Part shown: piece by piece, positions 1 through 7,362 of the stretch
Layout of the letters: every line of letters starts with the position of its first letter
Numbering within the stretch: position 1 is the first letter of the stretch
DNA from: Gemmatimonas sp.
Lineage (GTDB): Bacteria; Gemmatimonadota; Gemmatimonadetes; Gemmatimonadales; Gemmatimonadaceae
Length of the DNA stretch: 33,693 nt
Assembly: GCA_021154325.1 (NCBI GenBank)
Contig: JAJKIR010000105.1
Location: 1-33,693 of the forward strand
Direction of reading: 5' to 3'
Notes under the pieces: model-generated
Databases searched by the model: none
What the model saw: the letters and a program-made list of their open reading frames with translations, nothing else
Told to the model about the DNA's origin: nothing
Position numbers and translations under genes: made by a program

Positions 1-1133
1 AGGACATGGAGTTCGTACAATTCCACCCAACGGGAATGATCTGGCCGCCGAGCGTGCGCGGCATTCTCGTGACGGAAGGAGTGCGCGGCGAGGGCGGCGT
101 TCTGCGGAACCGCGACGGCAAGCGGTTCATGTTCGAGAACATCCCCGAGAACTACCGTTCGCAGACCGCGGACAGCGAGGAGGAGGGTTGGCGCTACACG
201 CAGGGCGACAAGAACGCGCGCCGTCCGCCCGAGCTGCTGACGCGCGACCACGTGGCCCGCATGATCGTGCGCGAGGTGAAGGAGGGCCGCGGCTCGCCGC
301 ACGGCGGCGTCTTCCTCGACATCTCGTGGATCAAGGAGAAGCTGCCTAACGCGGCGGAGCACATCAAGAAGAAGCTGCCGAGCATGTATCACCAGTTCAT
401 GCAGCTCGCCGGCATCGACATCACGCAGGGACCGATGGAGATCGGGCCGACGACGCACTACATCATGGGCGGCATCCGTGTCGACGGCGACACGCAGATG
501 TCGACCGTGCCCGGCCTCTTCGCCTGTGGCGAATGCGCCGCGGGCCTCCATGGCGCAAACCGGCTCGGTGGCAACTCGTTGTCCGACCTGCTGGTGTTCG
601 GAAAGCGCGCCGGCGAGCACGCCGCCCGTTTCGCGCGCGAGAGCGGCACGTGCTCCATAGACGAGAGCGATGTTGCGGCGGCCGCCCGCTACGCCCTCGA
701 GCCATTGGAGCGCAGCGGTTCGCCGGAGGGTCCGTATCAGGTGCAGGAGACGCTGCAGGAGAACATGCAGGATCTGGTGGGCATCGTCCGCACCGAGCAC
801 GAGATGGAGCAAGCGCTGGCGTGCATCGACTCGTTGAAGCGTCGGGCGGCGACGGTCGCGGTCCGCGGCAATCGAGAGTACAACCCCGGTTGGCACACCG
901 CGCTCGATCTGGACAACCTGCTGGTCGTGGCGGAAGCGATCGCGCGTTCGGCGCTGGCACGCCGCGAGAGCCGGGGCGGACACTTCCGCGACGACTTCCC
1001 AGACAAGGATCCATCGTTCGGCACGTTCAACTTCGTGGTACAACAGGACGGCGACGGAGGGATGCGTCTCTCTCGTGAGGCGCTCCCGCCGATGCCAGCC
1101 GAGCTGGCGGCCGTGATCGAGGAGATGAAATGA
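1..1133 (+). CDS. sdhA: Succinate dehydrogenase/fumarate reductase flavoprotein subunit, C-terminal part (5' end outside window)
   Basis: This is the FAD-bearing subunit that oxidises succinate to fumarate on the cytoplasmic side of the membrane (complex II). The window opens inside the gene: the reading frame is already open at base 3, and the first residues match the family segment DMEFVQFHPTG that precedes the capping domain. About 375 residues are present. Visible family signatures are HPTG near the start, the active-site stretch THYIMGGI (His and the Gly-Gly pair), a catalytic-type Arg region in TRDHVARMI, and GANRLGGNSL, which closes over FAD and substrate. The C-terminal helical domain is intact. 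The stop codon overlaps the start of the next gene as ATGA, so SdhB is translationally coupled. A fumarate reductase role cannot be excluded from sequence alone. No membrane anchor gene (sdhC/D) is visible; it would have to lie upstream of the window. Confidence 0.95.
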   Translation, partial: DMEFVQFHPTGMIWPPSVRGILVTEGVRGEGGVLRNRDGKRFMFENIPENYRSQTADSEEEGWRYTQGDKNARRPPELLTRDHVARMIVREVKEGRGSPHGGVFLDISWIKEKLPNAAEHIKKKLPSMYHQFMQLAGIDITQGPMEIGPTTHYIMGGIRVDGDTQMSTVPGLFACGECAAGLHGANRLGGNSLSDLLVFGKRAGEHAARFARESGTCSIDESDVAAAARYALEPLERSGSPEGPYQVQETLQENMQDLVGIVRTEHEMEQALACIDSLKRRAATVAVRGNREYNPGWHTALDLDNLLVVAEAIARSALARRESRGGHFRDDFPDKDPSFGTFNFVVQQDGDGGMRLSREALPPMPAELAAVIEEMK

Positions 1134-2047
1134 CGGAGAGAGTTACACCGTCGAGGGGCGCGGGCGTGGGCGCCACGGTTGGCGGAGCGCCGGCACCGGC
1201 ATCGCACGCCGTCGACGCGTACACCGCCGCCCAGGCGGCGCAGGACGCGGCCGCCGCGCACAGCACGCGGACGTTCAAGATCTGGCGCGGCGAGGGCGGC
1301 ACTGGCGGGTTCGTCGACTTCTCGACCGATGTCGTCGAAGGAATGGTGGTGCTCGACGCGGTGCACGAGATCCAGGCGAAGCAGGCGAACGACCTGGCGG
1401 TACGGTGGAATTGCAAGGCCGGGAAGTGCGGCTCGTGCTCCGCGGAGATCAACGGCTCGCCGAAGCTGATGTGCATGACGCGGCTCGATCAGCTTCCCGA
1501 CGACAAACCGATCACTGTCGAGCCGATGCGTGCATTCCCCCATGTGCGCGATCTGGTGACGGATGTTTCGTGGAACTTCCGCGTGAAGCAGAAGATCACG
1601 CCGTTCTCGCCCCGGACGCCGGACGCGCCGGATGGCACGTGGCGGATGTATCAGCGCGACGTCGATCGGGTGCAGGAGTTCCGGAAGTGCATCGAATGCT
1701 TTCTCTGCCAGGACGTCTGCCACGTTCTTCGCGACCACCACAAGCACGAGGAGTTCATCGGCCCGAGGTTCCTGGTGTACGCGGCGGCGCTCGAAATGCA
1801 TCCGCTGGATACGGCGGATCGCGTTCCCGAGCTGCGGAAGGACGACGGGATCGGCTACTGCAACATCACCAAGTGCTGCACGAAGGTGTGTCCGGAGCAC
1901 ATCACGATCACGGACAACGCGATCATTCCGCTCAAGGAACGCGTCGTCGACGAGTTCTTCGATCCGATCGGCAAGCTCGTGAAGATCTATTCGCGACGAA
2001 AGAAGTCGAGCACGGAGCGATCCGAGGCGCGGAAGTCTGAGAGGTGA
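1130..2047 (+). CDS. sdhB: Succinate dehydrogenase/fumarate reductase iron-sulfur subunit
   Basis: This 305-residue electron-transfer subunit carries electrons from the flavin of SdhA to the membrane anchor. The plant-type [2Fe-2S] ligands are C95, C100, C103 and C115 (CKAGKCGSC then C). The second cluster motif is CIECFLCQDVC at 187-197, and the third is CNITKCCTKVCP at 244-255. Two details differ from textbook SdhB: His follows the last Cys of the 187-197 motif where Pro is usual, and there is an extra Cys (C249) beside C250 in the third motif. The first 47 residues form an Ala/Gly/Pro-rich extension with no homology I recognise; the conserved fold starts around TRTFKIWR. The start overlaps the sdhA stop (ATGA). 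Family assignment is secure; the extension could partly reflect a wrong start choice. Confidence 0.95.
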   Translation: MTERVTPSRGAGVGATVGGAPAPASHAVDAYTAAQAAQDAAAAHSTRTFKIWRGEGGTGGFVDFSTDVVEGMVVLDAVHEIQAKQANDLAVRWNCKAGKCGSCSAEINGSPKLMCMTRLDQLPDDKPITVEPMRAFPHVRDLVTDVSWNFRVKQKITPFSPRTPDAPDGTWRMYQRDVDRVQEFRKCIECFLCQDVCHVLRDHHKHEEFIGPRFLVYAAALEMHPLDTADRVPELRKDDGIGYCNITKCCTKVCPEHITITDNAIIPLKERVVDEFFDPIGKLVKIYSRRKKSSTERSEARKSER

Positions 2048-2050
2048 CCG

Positions 2051-2551
2051 ATGCAATTGAAGCCGATCACGAAGGAAGGAGTGCCGGCAGCGCTACAGAA
2101 AGCGGAGCGCTATCGTCTGCTGAATGATTCGTCCGCGGCGGAGAGCATCTGCCTCGACATTCTGCAGGTGGAACCGGAGAACCAGAGCGCGCTCGTGACG
2201 CTGTTGCTCTCGATCAGCGATCAGTTCGCGGAGGAGCTGTCGGACGGCGTGCATCGCGCGCGCGACGTGCTGCCGCGGCTCACGGACGACTACAAGCGGG
2301 CGTACTACGCCGGTATCATCTGTGAGCGGCGGGCCAAGGCCTTGCTCCACCGGTCGTCGTTAGGCGCGGCGGACGTGGCGGTAGAGTGGTTTCGCGAGGC
2401 GATGTCGTGGTACGAGCGCGCGGAGTCGCTGCGGCCTGCCGGCAACGACGAGGCGATCCTGCGATGGAATACGTGCGTTCGCCTCCTCGGCCGTCACGAG
2501 CCGAGCGGCCGATCCGCGCCACGCGAGTACGAGCCCGCGCTCGAGGAATAG
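2051..2551 (+). CDS. TPR-like conserved protein downstream of sdhB
   Basis: This is a 166-residue soluble, helix-rich protein with no signal peptide or membrane segment. Residues about 12-50 (ALQKAERYRLLNDSSAAESI, then LQVEPENQSAL) have the spacing and small/large residue pattern of a tetratricopeptide repeat. A second helical pair around 118-150 contains WFREAMSWYERAESLRP, again typical of TPR helix A/B pairs. The last 15 residues are charged and look disordered. It starts 3 bases after the sdhB stop and is therefore probably co-transcribed with sdhAB. I do not know a characterised complex II assembly factor with this sequence, so a role in assembling or monitoring the dehydrogenase is inferred only from position. 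A motif copy (CGTTAGGC, 2358-2365) supplies its Ser-Leu-Gly codons. Confidence 0.75.
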   Translation: MQLKPITKEGVPAALQKAERYRLLNDSSAAESICLDILQVEPENQSALVTLLLSISDQFAEELSDGVHRARDVLPRLTDDYKRAYYAGIICERRAKALLHRSSLGAADVAVEWFREAMSWYERAESLRPAGNDEAILRWNTCVRLLGRHEPSGRSAPREYEPALEE

Positions 2552-2576
2552 CGCGACGACCCGACAGTTGTGCCTC

Positions 2577-2972
2577 TCAGGCCGCCGCGGCGAGCTGACT
2601 CGTGCAGTGCGCGCAACGCGTCGCCCGGGCGTCGATCGTCTGCCGGCAGAAGGGGCAATCACGCGTCGCCGGCTTCTCCTCCGCCTTCGGCGGCTTGATG
2701 AGCGCAAGCGTTAGGCGCCAGCAGATCAGGCCGACGATGAGGAACTTCAGCAGCACGCTGAGGAAGTGGCCGTAGGTGAACTGAACTGGGCCGGACGCCG
2801 GAAACCGGAGCTCCTGCCAGGCCTTGGCTGGAGACACGGCATTCACGATGGGCATGATGAAGTCATTCACGAGCCCCTGAATGACGTCGTTCGTTGCGGC
2901 GCCGATCACAACGGCGATCGCGAGCGCCAACATATTCTGCTTGACGAGAAATGCTCTGAACTCTTTCCACAT
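2577..2972 (-). CDS. mscL: Large-conductance mechanosensitive channel MscL with C-terminal zinc ribbon
   Basis: MscL forms a homo-oligomeric pore in the inner membrane that opens on hypo-osmotic shock. This 131-residue protein has the MscL N-terminus (FRAFLVKQNMLALAIAVVIG) leading into TM1 at about 12-40. The conserved turn LVNDFIMPIV follows, then a periplasmic loop at 45-67 and TM2 at about 70-92 (FLSVLLKFLIVGLICW). Instead of the usual cytoplasmic helical bundle it ends in a four-cysteine knuckle pair, CPFC at 106-109 and CAHC at 120-123, characteristic of a short zinc ribbon. A Shine-Dalgarno-like GGAG lies 6 bases before the ATG on the minus strand. The gene is transcribed away from the histidine kinase gene and converges with the TPR gene. 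The fold call is strong; metal binding by the tail is inferred from the cysteine spacing. Confidence 0.92.
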   Translation of the reverse strand: MWKEFRAFLVKQNMLALAIAVVIGAATNDVIQGLVNDFIMPIVNAVSPAKAWQELRFPASGPVQFTYGHFLSVLLKFLIVGLICWRLTLALIKPPKAEEKPATRDCPFCRQTIDARATRCAHCTSQLAAAA

Positions 2973-2983
2973 GGCTCACTCCG

Positions 2984-2999
2984 CCGGTGCGTGCACCGG
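2984..2999. promoter_or_regulatory. 16-bp perfect palindrome in the mscL leader
   Basis: The arms CCGGTGC and GCACCGG are separated by two bases, ending 11 bases upstream of the mscL start codon. In RNA the hairpin would sit beside the ribosome binding site; in DNA it could be an operator. No function is known. Confidence 0.35.
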
Positions 3000-3042
3000 T
3001 CCGTTGGGGGAATCCAGCCATCAGGCGTCAGAGGGCGGATTG

Positions 3043-3051
3043 ATAGTAGCA
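3043..3051 (-). promoter_or_regulatory. Candidate extended -10 promoter for mscL
   Basis: Read on the minus strand, this is TGC followed by TACTAT, an extended -10 (TGn-TATAAT-like) about 70 bases before the mscL ATG. I see no convincing -35. This is a weak prediction. Confidence 0.3.
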
Positions 3052-3111
3052 TCATTTGGCCGCCGCGCTTGCGTGTCGCGTGAGCAGAGCACAAGCTTGC
3101 GCCGGGGTACG

Positions 3112-3165
3112 ATGAACGCGGGCGCCGAGCAGGACGTGCCAACGGGGAATCGACAGAGGGAATGA
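3112..3165 (+). CDS. Possible 17-codon leader ORF before the histidine kinase
   Basis: An ATG preceded by GGGG at a 5-base spacing opens a 17-residue frame (beginning MNAGAEQDVP). Its TGA overlaps the kinase ATG as ATGA at 3162-3165. The kinase start itself has a purine run (AGAGGG) only one base away, too close for a normal Shine-Dalgarno, so translational coupling to a short leader is plausible. The peptide has no recognisable features, and this may be chance. Confidence 0.25.
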   Translation: MNAGAEQDVPTGNRQRE

Positions 3166-5078
3166 GCGGCGAAGCAGCGTTATCTCGGATGTCTCTCGCG
3201 CGGAAGCTGTCGCTGCTCATGGGAGCCATCATCGCCGCGTGCCTGCTCGTCGTGCTGGGCGCGGCGTACGAAGTCCTGACGTCGTCCGCGATCAATGGTG
3301 CGAGCGAGAGTCTGGAACGCGCAACCCGTCAGCTCGCGAGCACCGCGGAGACGAGCATCCGCCAATCCTGGGTGCGGTATGACTCGATAGCCCGAAGCGA
3401 AGCAGTACGCCGGGCAATACTAGCGGCGCCCGCGCGGCCCGGAAGTGTCGGCGGCGACAGCATTTCGGCGGCGGCGGAACGCGAACTGACCCGGTTGACC
3501 AACCCCGTGGATTCGGGGTTGCCGGTCGAGCTATGGAGCGCGAATGGGCGGCGGGTAGCGGTGGCGGGCCTGCCCGCCCAAGTGGCGGAGCCCGTCCTGC
3601 CGGAGTCCCAGACGAACGGCCAATCGCTGGGGGGCGCCAGGCGGCTCCAGCGCTTCGGCATCGAGGACGTGGGTCGCGGCGACTCGTTGCGGCTCGGAAG
3701 GCTCTATGCCTCGGGTGGGCGGGTCTACTTCTGGATCGTGAAGCCGGTGATGGCGGAGCGACGCGCCATCGGCTACGTCGCGCAGCAGCGGCGTATCGCC
3801 GCCAATCCGGAGGCCGAGCGTAACGTGCGCGCGCTCGCCGGTGAGGGGGTGAGCATCTTCTACCGCAACGCCGATGGCAGCGTGTGGTCGAGCGTCGGCG
3901 GTGCGCCGGCATCGCCGTCGCGGCCGGCGCCTAACGACTCGAGCCGCGCGACGCGAGGCGCGGGGGATGAGGTGCTCGTCGCGCAGGCGCCCATCCGCGG
4001 CACGCCCCTCGTGATCACGATGGAGTCGCGCCTGCGGAACGTGCTCGCCACCCCGCGGAAGACGTTGCGAAAGCTCTTGCTGGTCGGCCTCGCCCTCCTC
4101 ATCGCCGGGATGGGCACGGCGCTCATCATCGGCAAGGACGTCGCGCGTCCGATCACCACGATCGCCGACGGCGCCGAGGCCATCGCGCAGGGCAAATACG
4201 AGACTCGAGTCGCGGGCTCGGGGACGACGGAGATCGATCGGCTCGCGAACAGCTTCAATCACATGGCGAACGAAGTTGCCGTCGCGCATCGAGCGCTCGA
4301 GCAGAAGACCGCCGATGCTCAATCCGCGAACCGCGCCAAGACGGATTTCCTCGCGACGGTGAGCCACGAGCTGCGCACGCCCCTGAATGCGATCGCGGGC
4401 TACACCGAGCTCCTCGAGATGGGACTTCGTGGTCCCCTGACAGACGCGCAGCGGCGCGATCTGGCGCGTATCCGCGCCAGCGGGCAACATCTGCTCGGAC
4501 TTATCAGCGGTGTGCTCGATCTGAATCGGATCGAACGCGGGCAGGTGAGTTACGCGTTGGACCAGATCCCGATCGAGCCCTTTCTCGCCGATCTCGATGC
4601 GCTCGTCTCGCCGCAGGCGGCGGCGAAGTCGCTGACCCTTGAATATGTCCGCACGACGAGCTCGCTGACGGTGATCGCGGATCGCGAGAAGCTGCGTCAG
4701 ATAATTCTCAACCTCCTCTCGAACGCGATCCGCTACACGCCTCCCGGGGGCCGGATCACGCTATCGGCTCGGCCGGAGAGCCTCGAGCGAGTGGAGATCT
4801 GCGTCGAGGATACCGGGCCGGGCATTCCCGAGACTCGGCGTGAGGAGGTGTTCGAGCCATTCGTGCAGCTCGATCGATCTCTGGCACAGCCGCAGGAGGG
4901 GCTCGGCCTGGGCCTCGCTATCAGTCGAGATCTCGCGCGCGGCATGGGCGGCAATCTCACCGTCAACGGCAACGCCACGGGTGGCGCGAGCTTCATGCTC
5001 CTGTTACCGCGCGGACCGGTGGATCGGCGCGCCGGCCTGACGACGAGCGGCGAGCCGGCGATCTCCCGATCGGCCTAG
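3162..5078 (+). CDS. Membrane sensor histidine kinase (periplasmic sensor-HAMP-HisKA-HATPase)
   Basis: This 638-residue two-component sensor autophosphorylates on His and would pass the phosphate to a response regulator. In order it has TM1 at about 17-38, an extracytoplasmic sensor region at 39-303, TM2 at 304-324 and a HAMP linker at about 325-378. A short coiled coil leads into HisKA, with the H-box SHELRTPLNAIAGY (phospho-His H402). The ATPase domain has the N-box around 510-525 (NLLSNAIRYTPPGG), the G1 box DTGPGIP at 550-556, the F box FEPFVQLDR and the G2 box GLGLGLAISR at 580-589. All catalytic boxes are intact. No response regulator is adjacent and there is no receiver domain, so it is an orphan kinase. 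The sensor region resembles no ligand domain I can name. The following 181 bases hold no gene. Confidence 0.93.
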   Translation: MSGEAALSRMSLARKLSLLMGAIIAACLLVVLGAAYEVLTSSAINGASESLERATRQLASTAETSIRQSWVRYDSIARSEAVRRAILAAPARPGSVGGDSISAAAERELTRLTNPVDSGLPVELWSANGRRVAVAGLPAQVAEPVLPESQTNGQSLGGARRLQRFGIEDVGRGDSLRLGRLYASGGRVYFWIVKPVMAERRAIGYVAQQRRIAANPEAERNVRALAGEGVSIFYRNADGSVWSSVGGAPASPSRPAPNDSSRATRGAGDEVLVAQAPIRGTPLVITMESRLRNVLATPRKTLRKLLLVGLALLIAGMGTALIIGKDVARPITTIADGAEAIAQGKYETRVAGSGTTEIDRLANSFNHMANEVAVAHRALEQKTADAQSANRAKTDFLATVSHELRTPLNAIAGYTELLEMGLRGPLTDAQRRDLARIRASGQHLLGLISGVLDLNRIERGQVSYALDQIPIEPFLADLDALVSPQAAAKSLTLEYVRTTSSLTVIADREKLRQIILNLLSNAIRYTPPGGRITLSARPESLERVEICVEDTGPGIPETRREEVFEPFVQLDRSLAQPQEGLGLGLAISRDLARGMGGNLTVNGNATGGASFMLLLPRGPVDRRAGLTTSGEPAISRSA

Positions 5079-5259
5079 CCGATTGTCGCCGTAAGCGAGT
5101 AGGGATGTGTCGCGCATGTGCAACACAGTTTGCCGCGCGGTCGCTAATCGTCGGCTCGATTCTCCTCGTTCCGGTGAAGCGTCAATACTCGGTAGGTCGT
5201 TACGCCATCGTGAATTGGCTCCGGTCGAGGTAGCGGTGAAAACATATCGTTAGACCGGC
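5079..5259. other. Intergenic region between histidine kinase and kinase-like gene
   Basis: These 181 bases have no credible ORF or terminator hairpin with a T tract. A variant of the window-wide word (CGTTAGAC) lies at 5248-5255. A promoter for the 5260 gene is expected here, but I could not find a convincing -35/-10 pair. Confidence 0.5.
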
Positions 5260-7362
5260 ATGCGTTGCGCAATTACTTTGGACGCCTCACGCACCGGAGA
5301 TGGTGTGACCCCCGACGTCCTGGAGCCGCAACACGCGCACGCGCTCCGCCCCGGAGTAGTGCTCGCCGATCGCTTCCGCCTCGTTCGTTCCGTGCGCGGA
5401 ACGAGCCCGTTCGCGTTTAGCTACCAGGCGGAGGACCTAACGACGGGCGAGTCCGTCGTCGTCAAGGAATTTTTCCCGCGCAGTCTCGTCTCGCGGGCGG
5501 CCGACGGGTTATCGGTGCGCGCGCACTCGCCGGAGTGCGAGCGCGACTTCCTCCGTGCGCTCCATCGCTACGCTCTCGAGGGCGCGACCCTCGCCGAGAG
5601 CATGCATCCGAATCTGGTGCGGGTCCGCGCCGTCGTCGACGCGAACGCGACCGTCTATCTCGTGATGAATCGCCACGAGACGCAGCCGCTCGCCGACTAT
5701 CTGCGCGCCGCCGGCGGCCGTATGGCATCCGCGGAAGCGGGACGCATAGTTCAGCATCTGCTCTCTGCGCTGCAGGTACTGCACACGGAGAGCATCATCC
5801 ATCGCGATCTGTCGCCGCGCTCGGTGCACGTCGGCGCGGACGGTTCGGCGATCCTGCTCGAGTTCAGTGCGCGCCGGCATCTGCCTCTCCATGCAACCGA
5901 TTTAGCGTCGGGGTTTGCCGCGTTCGAGCAATATGGAATGCGCGACATCGGCCCGTGGACCGACGTCTATGCGGTCTCGGCGTTGTTGTACTACATGCTC
6001 ACCGGCGCGGTGCCGCCATCGGCGCTCGACAGAGCCGCTGGGGAAGCAATAGTCTCACCGCTCGCGTCCATTCCAGGCGTCGCTCCCGGACTCGCGCGTC
6101 TCGCGTTGAAGGGGATGGCCCTTTTGCCGCAGCAGCGGCCGCACGCCGTCTCCGAACTGCGCCGCCTAGTTGATGCAGCGCTGGCCGAGGCAGCCACTGC
6201 CACGCTGCCGCGAAGTACGCCGGCTGCTCCTGCTCTGTCGGAGGTGGCGCTCGCAGAGAGTGCGCCGAGCGGCGACGATTCGATCGTGAATGACTACGAC
6301 CGCGCGGCGCCGCTGCGTCTCGCCGCGGGCGGAATCGTGGTGCCCGGCGAAGAACGCGGCGTGAGATTGCTGCGCATGCTCGCCGACGCGGCATCGCGGC
6401 TTCGTCGCTCGATGACGCCGAACACACGCGCGACGGGCGAGCAGGGCGCCGCGGCGCAGGACGCGCCGCTGGCGCGTGCGACAGGCGAGATCGAGCCGGA
6501 GCCGGTTCCGATCTTCCAGCGTCCCGCCCCGATCGCGGCGACGCCCACGTTCTCAGCGGCGCGAGTGGCGCCGCAGCCCGAGACGCGAAGGTCGTTGGAG
6601 GAGGAGCAGCCGCGTGGACTCGACCTCGCCGCGGAGCTTGCGCTCGCGACGGACGTCATGCAGTCGACCATGCTGGAGCGCGAGAATAGCCGGCGTCGAT
6701 ACAGCATCGCCGCGGTTGCGGCACTGATTATCCTGGTGGGCGGATCGCTCGTGCTTCTCGCGCGGAGCAGCAGGGCCAGCGGCATCAAGCCGTCCGAGCA
6801 GTTTACACCCGTGGGAAACAGCGCTGCGACGGCGGCGGCATCGCCAAGCGCCAGCGATCCGCACGTGTCGGTCGAGAGCGGGGCCGTGCAGCAGAGCACG
6901 ACGCGCGGCGTGGCGAATACTTCTCGCGTGGAATCCGCCCCACCGGCGAAGCACGCGCCTGTGGTTGCGCGGCCTACCCCGGTGTCCGCGGCGTCGAACG
7001 TGGACGCGGCGCCCGCGCGGGAGCCGGTTCTGCCATCGGCGCGGATGCCGAACCTGAAGATCGCGGTCACTGGAACGACGTCCGATCTCAAGATCGTGCC
7101 GCCGGAGCTGCTCGTCGATTCGCGCACGCGCCTAACGAATGGCGAGGATCAGGTCGAGCAGGGCGAGTACGTCACGGCCCGGCGCACCTTCCGGTCGGCG
7201 ATTCTCCAGCTGGACAGCGTGGCTGTGCGTTTCCCGGAGTCGCAAGCGATCAAGGGCCTGAAGCGGGATCTCGAGCAGGCGGATGCCCGCGCGGTGCAAG
7301 CGTGCGCCGCTGAGAACGACATGCGCAAACGCCGCGGCGAGCAAGCGAGGGTGTGCCAATGA
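5260..7362 (+). CDS. Ser/Thr kinase-like membrane protein, catalytically degenerate (probable pseudokinase)
   Basis: This 700-residue protein has an N-terminal bacterial eukaryote-like kinase fold at about 33-310, a disordered Pro/Ala/Arg linker at 311-478, one TM helix at 482-501 and a secretory-side C-terminal region. That region ends in a TPR-like helical segment (about 625-690). The ATP-anchoring Lys is present (VVVKEFFP, K69) and so is the catalytic-loop HRD (181-183). However, the Mg-binding Asn of the loop is Ser (S188) and the DFG triad reads EFS (201-203). The activation-segment equivalent AAFEQYG and the DVYAVSALLYYMLTG helix are normal for the branch whose kinases carry KE(Y/F)FP and HRDxSPxN. 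It probably binds nucleotide or partners rather than phosphorylating efficiently. A GTG at 5305 is an alternative start. It is coupled by ATGA to the next gene. Confidence 0.85.
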   Translation: MRCAITLDASRTGDGVTPDVLEPQHAHALRPGVVLADRFRLVRSVRGTSPFAFSYQAEDLTTGESVVVKEFFPRSLVSRAADGLSVRAHSPECERDFLRALHRYALEGATLAESMHPNLVRVRAVVDANATVYLVMNRHETQPLADYLRAAGGRMASAEAGRIVQHLLSALQVLHTESIIHRDLSPRSVHVGADGSAILLEFSARRHLPLHATDLASGFAAFEQYGMRDIGPWTDVYAVSALLYYMLTGAVPPSALDRAAGEAIVSPLASIPGVAPGLARLALKGMALLPQQRPHAVSELRRLVDAALAEAATATLPRSTPAAPALSEVALAESAPSGDDSIVNDYDRAAPLRLAAGGIVVPGEERGVRLLRMLADAASRLRRSMTPNTRATGEQGAAAQDAPLARATGEIEPEPVPIFQRPAPIAATPTFSAARVAPQPETRRSLEEEQPRGLDLAAELALATDVMQSTMLERENSRRRYSIAAVAALIILVGGSLVLLARSSRASGIKPSEQFTPVGNSAATAAASPSASDPHVSVESGAVQQSTTRGVANTSRVESAPPAKHAPVVARPTPVSAASNVDAAPAREPVLPSARMPNLKIAVTGTTSDLKIVPPELLVDSRTRLTNGEDQVEQGEYVTARRTFRSAILQLDSVAVRFPESQAIKGLKRDLEQADARAVQACAAENDMRKRRGEQARVCQ

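Noticed and set aside
463..1014. Minus-strand frame across sdhA
   Set aside because: Arg/Pro/Ala-rich shadow of a clear flavoprotein gene, with no start signal.
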